Below, in pieces: positions 23,669 through 33,623 of a DNA stretch of 64,000 nucleotides. Made by a program: the position numbers and the translations under genes. Where the stretch lies: positions 16,312,154 to 16,376,153 of the forward strand of contig NC_087091.1 in NCBI RefSeq assembly GCF_963855985.1, read 5' to 3'. The notes under the pieces were generated by a model. That model ran no database searches and was not told the DNA's origin. It saw only the letters and a list, made by a program, of their open reading frames with translations. Numbering within the stretch: the stretch's first letter is position 1; each line of letters opens with the position of its first letter. The stretch is from Ostrinia nubilalis. Lineage: Eukaryota; Arthropoda; Insecta; Lepidoptera; Crambidae.

Positions 23669-26202
23669 TATAATGAGATCAAAATGTTAGATCGGTGTAT
23701 GATTTGAAAAAAATACTTGCTCTTAGAGGCTTCAAAGCATTGCAAGCTTAATTGAAGATGAATATAGGTACTGTTCCTTGCTCCTTTCACGCCTATCTAA
23801 AGTACCTATCTTGAAGATAAATTACTATGCGGCCCGCTTATTTCGACGCCCATTTCGACGACAAAACCTAAACTTTCTATGGCTGCCATAATAACCGCCC
23901 GCGAAGAGAAAAGCTAAGACACTAGCAATGATGTATGGCGCCCTTGGACAGCAAAATAGAGCCGTATATTTCGCCACCGTTTACTAGTGCACTTAACCAA
24001 ATACACTAAAAGGCATTTCAGCTGAAATTTAAGTCTTACGGCAAGGACATAGAGTCTAACAGTTAGTGTTAGAACTTTATTTGGACATAAGCTTTCAGTG
24101 GAAAGCGGATCGGTCCCATGTTACGCGGTGAGAGGCATTGGAAACAATAGCGTTTTCCAATACGCTAGGCACTAAAATAAATTTAGGTCTTAAGGCTTAA
24201 AGATAAGATCCTCTAGTCGGTCGCATCTGTATTTGTATATCAGCCTTCAGGTGCTCAATGGAAAGCTCCTCGCCCTTATTGCGTTTACGACTGTAGTAAA
24301 GGTATTTAGAACAATAGACATGGTCTTCAATGGTAATATATTGTTCAAGCATTCAGAGAATAGAACATATTAAACTACCTTGCCTTCAGCGTAAAATTGA
24401 TTACCATAGCTTTATTTATTGTCTAATACTCTTTATCATAAAACAAAGTAGAACTACAAGGTGCAATTCAAAGCTTTTTCCACACCCTTTCCAGCAATTG
24501 CATGACATAATCAAACCCTGCAGCACCGCCGTGAAATTCGCAAGACAAAGTGCATTATTATTTCTCATTCGGCGGCAACTACAAAGGCAGGGTAATCGCT
24601 AATTCAGCATGGCGAACGCACTAACCATCACGGAGCCTTTGCACCTTAACATTAACACTGCAATATTATTTAATGGCTAGAATAGAAACTTATTGAGTCA
24701 CAATTTGTACACCTGGAAAGCTTTTTATGTCCCTTATGGTAGCACTATTTTGGCCAAGACTTGCAAAAATTAACAAAATTTTGACAGTTTATAACATAGC
24801 CTGCTGTAAGCTAGTGCAAATAGCAGCTCACTAGATGTGCGTCTCTACAAATTATCAATTCGATTCCTATTCTACTTTCATGAAACCCATTTTAGCAATC
24901 TTGCTAAGATAGCTCAGCAAGATTTTAGCTTTCAGCATGATTTCTTAGTCTCACTCAACCGCAAAACGCACTGAATACCTATGACTTTTTAAAAGACTGA
25001 AATAACGCAAGAACATCCCTGGGCAAAAGCTAGTTTAATATGAAAGTCTGAATCACAAGACACTTCACCAGAATCAATACCTCTGACGAGCAACAGTAAA
25101 ATGTTTTCGTGTCAAACTACCGTCAAACCCGATGCGCGTGCTTATGCTACCGGGTCCGCGAATTTAGGTTAGAAAGTAGAGTTTAACACAGAAATCTAGA
25201 TTTAGGTCGTAAACTTAATGTGGACCTGGACATAAACTGCGTCCACGGACTATATTTAGTCTTTTATTGTTCCGCGAAAACCATTTAGTATTTGGCGACG
25301 TGATTTGACTGTACAAGCTATATTATTTCTTAGCATTGGTTTATAGGCAAGTACCTAATAAGTTGTTTTTCTGAGTATTTTAAATCTAATAGCTTTTTTG
25401 TTTGGTCGTCTGGGAATATAGTTATTCAAAGCGAAACTCCTATAACATACAAAAAGTTCTATATACCTGCACACAATAACTATGTTCTATATACCTTCAC
25501 ATTTGCATCATTTCTAGTAGATCACGTAGGTAGGCTGTTTTTTTAAATAAAAATACCAAATTCCTGAACAGTTTCTGTGAATATTTCAGAACCTGAATGT
25601 TTATTATTTATTCTTTAAAGAAATTTCTTCTCTTGATATATTTATTCAAATCCAAGTCTACGAGCCTCTTACTTTAGCAATTTTAAAGAACGAGAACAAG
25701 ATCCTCGTCACGTATTTTTCTGTATGCCTACATATTATTTGCGTGAACCTCTTTAATGTGTGCTTGTATTATTTGCCCGCATATCTTAAGATTTTTCCAA
25801 ATGACATTCCTTGAGGTAAACGCGGAGAATCCTCGGCGTCCAGCCTTTGACGGCTGACCGCGGATATTTGTCAAACGCATTCTTGCTTTAGGCACATTTC
25901 GCGTATACTCGTAGCTATTTACTTTTATTCGGGGGCATGCAAACGAAACTTTTTATGAGAAAATCTTTTTGGATAAAAATATTGCTTTAGTATTTTTTCT
26001 AGACTTATTAAACGATGGTTAATGGTAAGTCTATTGTCGTGTACCCAATTTTATTATTTAAAATGGGTAGATTACAAAACTGAAACAAAATTTAAACACT
26101 TTGCACAACTGCATTCAGTTGGCATAATGACTCGCATAATTCTCAGAAGGCTGTACCTACTTATGTTTTGTTTCGATGTCTTTTTCTGACTGTATAGTCA
26201 CT
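23669..26202. other. Non-coding stretch
   Basis: No gene supported. Short open frames lack known motifs. Confidence 0.5.
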
Positions 26203-26262
26203 GAAAACGCCCAAAATTACATACAATGGTCTGTACCATTGTATGTAATTTTGAGCGTTTTC
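26203..26262. repeat. 28-bp-stem palindrome, 4-nt loop
   Basis: 26203-26230 pairs with 26235-26262 with one mismatch around the loop CTGT. It could be a very short MITE or a cruciform-prone site. Confidence 0.8.
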
Positions 26263-26940
26263 GACGTAATGCTAAATATTATTTAAAATTCGATAATTAT
26301 AAAAGTAACAATGCAAGAAAAATTAGTTTTTTAATTTGCAATATTTTTAGATGCTATGTTCCAACACACTTTTAGATTAGGTACATAATAATGCATAACT
26401 ATCTTCCCTAATGAATAGACTGTCGCGACTGCCTACAACTTCTACGAAGCTACGTCTATTACGATGGTCGTAAAGGACAGACGCCTCGGAAAATGAGGTA
26501 AACGTTTCATGAACAACGCGCTGGTGTCGGACGATATAATGTGTTACGAGCGTTGCTATCTGTACGAAAATCTAGTTTACTCAAAAACTAGGTTAGACAC
26601 TGCATTTGTAAATATTATGAAATAATTCTGAAATTCATCGTAATACAATTTTTGAAGTATGTTTTATATAAATAATTTATCGTCAAAATACTCAAAACTT
26701 GAGACTCTGCATCCGTAATAATTCGACTTCTTCTGTCTCATACTTATTTTATCCGAACATAATCATTTACTTAGTCCTAAACCAATACTACGAGTAGGTA
26801 ATCTCTACATTACAATAATTCAATGCATAACATTAAAATGTCCCTGCGTCTATGAGTTAAATTAATTTCGCGTTTATTTAATGAATGATTCATCTGCGGA
26901 GCAACACGCTTGTCTTTTATCACCTGCTATCGCGACAACA

Positions 26941-27142
26941 GTACCTCTAGTACGAAAAACTTTCGAGTTCGTTTCGTTTCGTATTCAAAGTGTCATCGAA
27001 AAATTTTGTATGAAAAATTAAACAGCGCCCCCTAGGGCGTCTATAATATAGGGGGCGCTGTTTAATTTTTCATACAAAATTTTTCGATGACACTTTGAAT
27101 ACGCAACGAAACGAACTCGAAAGTTTTTCCTACTAGAGGTAC
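26941..27142. mobile_element. Large palindromic MITE upstream of the lectin gene
   Basis: Two 93-bp arms (26941-27033 and 27050-27142) are complementary with about two mismatches and enclose a 16-nt loop. Outer ends are GTACCTCTAGTA and its complement. The inner end is the GC-rich AGCGCCCCCT. No coding content and no clear target duplication. It ends about 435 bp before the lectin ATG, so it is within the probable promoter region. Confidence 0.8.
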
Positions 27143-27534
27143 AGAACCATCGGCCGGCAGTAGCGGGCGAGACGTAGACCAAGACTGGCATACGCACTAT
27201 GCGGCGGCCGACTAACAACGCGGGCTGAAAGGTTAAAACCTCTTTCGGATTTTGCAAACTTTTATTTAATAATACTGGCCGTATAGAATGCAGAATATTT
27301 TTTTCGTTTATTAACGATCGTCTTTTGATACCAAATTCGAATTTATTTGTTTTTAATTTAACTCTACAATTTGTTTTTCTTTGTTTCAGGTGTTCCACGG
27401 TTTTCAAAATTGACAGTTTTTTTTTTTCGTAATCAAGTCAAAGATGACATAAATTATTTCAAAAATTTAGTACTTATTTTTCAAAATGACAAGATAGTAC
27501 CTACTCGTAGTGCAGTGATAGTGAGTGTGTGTTT

Positions 27535-27539
27535 TCAGT
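27535..27539 (+). promoter_or_regulatory. Possible initiator (TCAGT) of the lectin gene
   Basis: TCAGT matches the arthropod initiator and lies 38 bp before the ATG. The same text, TTTTCAG, could instead be a splice acceptor for an upstream non-coding exon. The sequence alone does not decide. Confidence 0.3.
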
Positions 27540-27576
27540 GAACAAAATTAGTGAAGTGGACTCAAATAAATTCAAA

Positions 27577-27646
27577 ATGGAAGCTCTAGAGAGAAGGAAG
27601 CTGTGGCCGATTGCCGCTATATTGTTCATCGTGTTTTCTTCACAAT
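27577..27646 (+). CDS. C-type lectin, exon 1 (signal peptide)
   Basis: Codes for 23 residues plus one base. They form a typical signal peptide: a charged start (MEALERRKLW), a hydrophobic core (PIAAILFIVF) and small residues (SSQ) before the likely cleavage site. The context AAAATG is favourable for initiation. The exon stops at a consensus donor, GTAAGT (27647-27652), in phase 1. The next exon at 30548 starts in the matching phase, which strongly supports the pairing. The product is predicted to be secreted, as expected for insect immune or haemolymph lectins. Upstream is a GC-rich patch and the 26941-27142 palindrome. The gene is incomplete in this window. Confidence 0.75.
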
Positions 27647-30547
27647 GTAAGTAATAAACATTTTGATACTATTATCCAAAGTCCAAATAGGTACATAGTC
27701 TAGCTTAAAAAAATGTGAGGGTTTTACTTGTAAATAATGAAAGTCATACTTTTAACTATCTAGATGCGCCTCCACCGACGAAATGCTGGTTGAGTATTGT
27801 ATCAAATGTGAAAAATTCTTTATCTATATATATAAAAGAAAGTCGTGTTAGTTACTTCGCTTATAACTCAAGAACGGCTGAACCGATTTAGCTGAAAATT
27901 GTCAGGGAGGTAGTTTAGAGCCAGGTGAAGGACATAGGATACTTTTTATCCCGTTATTTATTGCCATTAAGGCGGAACAAAGTTCGCCGGGTCAGCTAGT
28001 TATTAATAGATAAAAGATAAGACTTCGTAATACTACTGAAATTGAAACCACTTTATCAAAGTTATTGTTGTCTTAACTACATACTTATTTGATTTATATT
28101 TATGATTAAAATATTATTTATAAATAAATAAAAAAATTAATTAAATTTATTTATATCAGGCATAAAATTTCAATAATAATTACATTAAATAAAATTAAAT
28201 AATTAAAATCAATATTATATGAAACAAAATAAGAGACAGACAAATAAATGAACTTAAATAAATTAAATTAAGAGAGACAAATAAATTAATTCTTATCAAA
28301 TACCTGCGTATCTTAGTAACGAATTAACGATATAGTAGGAAGACATATTAAGTAGAATTTCATTGAAACAAAATATCGACGTAGATTAAAACGAAAATGT
28401 CACGAACTTTTTGTTGACCTTGATATTATCGACTAAGCTCTTTTTTCTTAAATCTAACATTTGGTGAGCGACATAAAATATTTTTTGGCGTGTGTTTATT
28501 TCCAAGGACTTAGTCGTCAGCTTTGTGAATTCTATGTTAAACAACTAAACAAGATCTCCTGATATTGCACTGAATAGTTTAAAAAATAAGGTCAGTTCAT
28601 TGGATTATGTATGTACAGATTATGTTTAAAGTTTTAACATTTTAATGAAATCCTATTTAGAGCTCAAAAACAAAATTATATTATTGTGGTCAAGACGATT
28701 TACTTTTTTGTTTCTGTCTAATGTAGGTAGGTACTCTTGGGACTAATAAAAAGCTGTTTTTATTACTGAAGAGAAGTTTCTTATGGAAGAGAATACAAAC
28801 GGGCATGTGGGTCGCTTTATGTTACATACATTACATTTAAAACATCCCAGTACAATGCTATCGCTAAAACACCTACTCGGATTTTTTGCGGAATGCCTAA
28901 AAGGACACTGCTACCGAACTGTCTGCGATCTGCTTCCGATAATGCCGACAATGGCCTGTATTTTCGACCGAAACCAGTATAAATGACCCGAAGAGCGGCC
29001 ACTGAGTCATGCAGACGTTTATGGACCTTAATAACAGCTTAGCCTTGATAATGTTATGTAAGGTGAAAGATGGAAGGAAATAAACTGTGTATCAGTGTCG
29101 GCGGAAGTCTGTGATGTTAAATCCTTGTTATATTCTGAATATTGTTTTTGTAACAGGACTCTACACGTATTAATGGGTTCCTCCATTGGGCATTATTTTA
29201 TTCGTAGCACGTATCTCATGTAACTGTAACCGTAACCGTGATAAGTATAATATTGATATAGTAATTGTGTTTATTCTCATGCAATATTTATGTACATGAA
29301 TAAAAATAATTATAGAGTCCGTACGTAAATCTGGACTTCTTACTCTTTTGGTACTAAGCTTATTATTTTAAGGAATTTCTAAAACATGCTATTGAATGTA
29401 AAACAATCCAGATATTAGACATAACAAAGCTTTAGCTTAGAGGTTAAGGTTGCAACATTCATAAAACCTATTATTATCTAGGAATAAATAGCGCTTTGTT
29501 CCTCGCATAATGGTTCAATACGAATCAATGAATAGTTAGGTATCACCATTTATATCCGCTTAGCATAAAATCTATACACACGCATGTAAAATCGATATAA
29601 TCATGAGTTTAGATTACCTAACAACACATCAGTTATAGTTTATGATTTAAAAAAAATATGTACGAATATAATTGTACCAATTTATCTATTGTATTCATTA
29701 AGCCTCTTATTAAATTGCTAGCAAGTAATTTTCTAAAAAGTGCGCAAAAAAAAATATCACGTTGTAAATTAATAAATCAAACTAATTAAAATTTGCAATT
29801 GAAAATATGTCTGGCAGTTAAAATCTGAAATTAGAAATCGGCCTGAAAGCAAAATACACCAAAATAATATGACAATTTAGAACAAAATAGTTTAAAATCT
29901 AGCGCAAGTTTAAAACGCAACAGATTGGCAAAACTGATTACTGAAATGTTTGAGATAGCCCGCTTGGGGTATCCCCTACAAAAGCAAATAACGTACGTGA
30001 GCTAAACGTTTTAAACGGATTATGCTACTTTTATGAAATTCGTTTGATAACTCAAAAACAACTGAGTTGTTTAATATTAGAATGGATAAGATCAAATACT
30101 TCTACAAGTTACTTTTAATTTATGGCCTTGGCCAAACTCCTTTGGTCGCGCCGAGCGCCTGGCCACTAGGAAACTTTCTTTTTTCGGTCAATATCGTCTG
30201 TCAATTGTTTTCCGGAGACTATTTTTTCGCGACACGAAAATAAATGTTTTTCTAATTAAATTAATAATTAACTGAAATAACAAGTAATTCCACAAAATAC
30301 TACTCAGATTTTTTACGTAGTCACGCAAGCATTATAGTACTTTAATTAAATACTCGTAATACTGTAATTATGCATAAGGTACCTACACTTTTTTTAAAGT
30401 TAGGTTTTATTGTACATTTTTAAAGTATTTTCATATCGCAAAAGCTTAATTTTCAGATGCCTTATACTACCAGTTCTCACACAATATATACTATATCAAA
30501 TGAACCCATCAAATTACCTCTAACATGAATGTAACCACCGTTCGCAG
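27647..30547 (+). other. Intron 1 of the C-type lectin gene
   Basis: 2,901 bp from GTAAGT to a TTCGCAG acceptor. It contains a short Helitron (27823-27999) and otherwise AT-rich sequence, including runs of AAATAAAT at about 28110-28250. No other gene was seen in it on either strand. Confidence 0.65.
27823..27999 (+). mobile_element. Short Helitron in lectin intron 1
   Basis: Begins TCTATATATATAAAAG after an A and ends GTTCGCCGGGTCAG + CTAG before a T. The interior 'GAACGGCTGAACCGATTTAG' phrase is a common lepidopteran short-repeat motif (recognised from memory). 177 bp, non-autonomous. Confidence 0.6.
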
Positions 30548-30684
30548 ACAAAGGCGCCTGGGCCCACCGCAACTCCACCAAGATGTCGTACGTGTGCCCG
30601 CCGAGTTTCATCCGCCTCGGCCACAGCTGCTACTACATCAGCGACAAGAAGGCCACGTGGCAGAACGCCCTCTTCTCTTGTAAG
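30548..30684 (+). CDS. C-type lectin, exon 2 (start of CRD)
   Basis: Preceded by TTCGCAG and followed by GTATGC. With the one base carried from exon 1 it gives exactly 46 codons, ending in phase 0. The peptide shows the N-terminal half of a C-type lectin domain: CPPSFIRLGHSCYY, then KATWQNALFSCK. That is the family pattern of a first Cys pair around a G..CY.. strand, followed by the W..A...C helix. The high GC content and codon-like third-base bias contrast with the AT-rich flanks, as expected for a true exon. No frame breaks. The calcium- and sugar-binding residues (EPN/QPD and WND motifs) would be in later exons, so sugar specificity cannot be read. Residues 1-16 are a short linker after the signal peptide, with an N-S-T glycosylation site. 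Confidence 0.82.
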
Positions 30685-32630
30685 GTATGCACTCTATCAC
30701 ATTGCATTTAGGCCTTTTATTCGTTGAAGATTACAACGCGATTTTGTATCAGTCGTTGACAGGGCTCACAATTAGAGCCTATGTAGCAAGCACCCTTGTG
30801 CAATCATTACCCTAGCGGTCCTCTAGAAATACTAGGGGGCGAGCTGCCAGTGGCGTAAGTCGCCCCCTAAGATCCTGCGCCCGTGTGCAACCCACGCACA
30901 CCCCCTAGTCAAAACACAATTGTAACAACCCTCATAGATTTTGTGTGCCGTGACGTCGCTTTTCGCCAACTCAATTTATAACAATTACAGTTCATTGAAG
31001 ATAATTGAGTTTTCAGGGCTAAATTGTAGTGTTCTTTTAAAGGAGTCGTGTCTTGGAATTATTTGTTAATGGTGTCAAATAATTGTCTACCTTTAGACAT
31101 GTGTGCTACTTTATTATTATTCTGTGCTTTAAGTAAGTGTACATTCGCGATACTGTTGCTACCGCCTGACATTGCAGCTGCAATTACTCGTTCCTACAAT
31201 ACGTTAATTATTTAAGAAAACAATATGCAAGAGAACTCCGAATATTCTTAACACAAGGCCGTTCAATAATAAATATTTAGATGTACGTAAATTTTGACTT
31301 TAAAAAAGTTCTACTTACTAAAACATGACGTCATTTCTACGCACTTGACCTGAAACAAGATAGGTTTTGTTATGTATGAGATATTCTTTATTACTATTGT
31401 TACACGTATGTGGCATAATAAATACAGGAATGCCAACTCATGAACTCATCTGGCTCCGAATAAATAAAGAATTCGTTCCGGCGCCACCGTCTGGTATTCC
31501 CAAGTCGTATGGGAAGACCCACCACGATGGAACAATATAGGTCGCTATTTGTGAGAACCACCATCACACACATCATCTATTTCAATAGTACCTACTAATT
31601 TATATGATAAACATTTATGACTTATGACTATAATTTCATATCAAACGATAATTATTATTTTCCTGGCATGTCATAATAAATTAATTAAATAATTAATCAC
31701 CAAGGTAAATAATGGCATTATAGTTAGAATTCTATTCTAGCATCATACTGTGAAACTGAAAAGACACTCGAGCCTAGATTGAGAGTAAACAGATAATCTC
31801 GAACGTATAAGTAATCCTGCCTGTAATTTAGAAACACTTCGGATTATAATCATACCTACCGTCACCACGACAACGATCTAAAAACAGTTGTTTATTCCCC
31901 TATTCATGTCCATCCGAAACCTTCCCTCGAGCAGGGTCATAGACACCATAACATCACTACAATCTGACTTCCCGATACCACGTGTACCACCTCATTTGCA
32001 TGGACTCTCCATTCAAATTTGCGATACCATGCAGACCTCATTGTATGGTAATTTAAGACGTAGACGTCTTGCCGCGACAAAAAATGCTTGTTACAAGGAG
32101 CAATTAACCATAAATTCTGGAGGCTATCAAAATGTAAAGGAGAAAGAAAGTGGATATTTACTTTGCAATTTCGGACTCTTTATGATGATATAAAACGAGT
32201 TTACAAAATAACAAATTGTCTTTTTATGAAAACATATTATTTATTATTGTAGAGCCCGTTAAAACTACTCTCTGGCACGATCGACGACTTTTAGATTTTT
32301 GATCAAAGGTTTTCGAATCCAATTTCAATCTAAAATAAGCTTTTACTCGAGTGAGCTCGTCTCGACGGCCAGTCGAAACTGTCATTGAGCGCTCATCAAA
32401 CGGTTTGAGGACTCCAATGCCAATTACAAGTTCAAGTGAAACTGTAACTCACTTGCGGCACCTGTCACCCTGATTCGAATTTATTGTCACCAGTTGAAGT
32501 GTGGCCTTAACGGCTGTGTAAGGCCGCGCTACTGGTTACATACATCTTGCTGTAACGTGTACGTAAGCGCTACTGGTAGCATCTCGCTAAGAGCTGTGTA
32601 CTTAAATGAGGTTAATTTAGTAAACGTTTT
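30685..32630 (+). other. Presumed start of lectin intron 2; no exon recognised
   Basis: Follows the donor at 30685. A GC-rich patch at about 30820-30905 (with CGCCCCCTA motifs) looks like a dispersed repeat fragment. The open frame at 31888-32193 has no recognisable domain. No further lectin exon was found up to the window end. Confidence 0.45.
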
Positions 32631-32635
32631 GTAGG

Positions 32636-32948
32636 TGTTGACGTCGGTTTAAGGTTTACCGATAGATGTCACCGCGCGCTAGATGACAGGTAGTTCACGT
32701 AGTTTGGCCAATAGATGGCACCTCTTAGATTAAGGCAAAATATTAGCGCGCGGTGTCCAGATTTTTTGCCCGCCCTTTATATATAACCGAGGAAAGAATA
32801 AAATTGAATTCAGTTGACCTCAAGACGGTGTTTGATTCACTAGTTAGTAGTACCCCTAGTCAGTGTAGGAGTGAGTGGTAGTAGTGATAACGGCTAGGAG
32901 TGCTCAGGGTGAGGGAATTCCACCCTCTCACTACGGGAGGGTTAAACA
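32636..32948 (+). repeat. 5' LTR of BEL element 2
   Basis: 313 bp, begins TGTTGACGTCGG and ends GGTTAAACA. It contains a TATA box and an initiator (listed separately) and an AATAAA at 32797-32802. Confidence 0.92.
32778..32814 (+). promoter_or_regulatory. LTR core promoter of element 2: TATA box and initiator
   Basis: TATATATAA at 32778-32786 is followed by TCAGT at 32810-32814, an arthropod initiator at the expected ~30-bp spacing. Transcription probably starts at the A of TCAGT. AATAAA lies just upstream of that point, so in the 3' LTR it could serve as a polyadenylation signal. The matching sites in the 3' LTR are 4,833 bp downstream. Confidence 0.6.
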
Positions 32949-32966
32949 TGGTCCTTCGAGCCGGAT
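32949..32966 (+). other. Primer-binding site (tRNA-Tyr type) of element 2
   Basis: TGGTCCTTCGAGCCGGAT immediately follows the 5' LTR. It is complementary, over about 17-18 nt, to the 3' end of insect tRNA-Tyr (ending CTCGAAGGACCA) as I recall it. Confidence 0.75.
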
Positions 32967-33042
32967 GCTAGTGAGGAAGTACTAGCGTCCGAAGGAGTGG
33001 ACTCCTCCTCCACGAGCAGTGGACTGCTGCTGTGGGGCACCC

Positions 33043-33424
33043 CAGAGGTCCGCAGGAGGACTTCAGACGGCGCTGAGCGTAGCCGGCGTACGTCAGGATT
33101 GGTGCCATCGGAGGACGGAGGAGGGTCCTCGGGCAGCCCTCAGAGGCTGCAACGGGAGTACCCCACGTTCAACTCAGAGGCCCAGAAGAGGACCTCAGAC
33201 GGCGCTTGGCTTGCTGCTCGGCGCGCGTCAGGATCCAGTAACGTGGGAGGACAGAGGGGAGTTCTGCAGCCCTACCACAGAGGCTGCAGCTGGAGGAGGA
33301 CGCCGGTCACATCAGAGGTCGGGAGGACCTCAGACAGCGCAACAAGTCGGCGCGTCAGGTTTGGTGACCAGAGGACGGAGGAACGCCCTCAGAGCAGCCC
33401 TCCTGCCAGAGGGAGAAGGAGGTT
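33043..33424 (+). repeat. Three GC-rich tandem units in the leader of element 2
   Basis: Units start with CAGAGG at 33043, 33175 and 33313 (132, 138 and about 112 bp). Each has GAGGAC(C/T)TCAGAC(G/A)GCGC, then GTCAGG, then a block with CAGCCCT. Two frames stay open across the array for about 145 codons (32997-33440, starting at GTG; 33019-33453, starting at ATG), giving Arg/Ser/Gly-rich peptides with no known domain. This is probably a consequence of the repeat composition, not a conserved protein. Confidence 0.7.
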
Positions 33425-33623
33425 CGTCATCTCTACGTAACGATTCGGCATAATTCGTGTGAAGTTGTCACTGTAAGTAAAATTTTAATTGTCAGTGTGT
33501 GTCAAGTGTCAAGTGTCAGTGCGTTTCGAATTTATTTTGACAAGCGATTTACTTTTTTAAAGACTTTATTTTTAAATTTAGATTTATTTTGTTTATTGCT
33601 TATTGTTTTTTAAATTTCGTAAA

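Noticed and set aside
27018..27407. 129-codon - strand frame upstream of the lectin gene
   Set aside because: Its end lies inside the palindromic MITE and it has no known motif. It is not supported as a gene.
31888..32193. 101-codon + strand frame
   Set aside because: No domain, no splice support, and unlike the GC-rich true exon nearby.
32997..33453. Two ~145-codon frames in the BEL leader as real genes
   Set aside because: One starts at GTG, both are low-complexity by-products of a GC-rich tandem repeat, and no domain is visible. Kept only as an observation.
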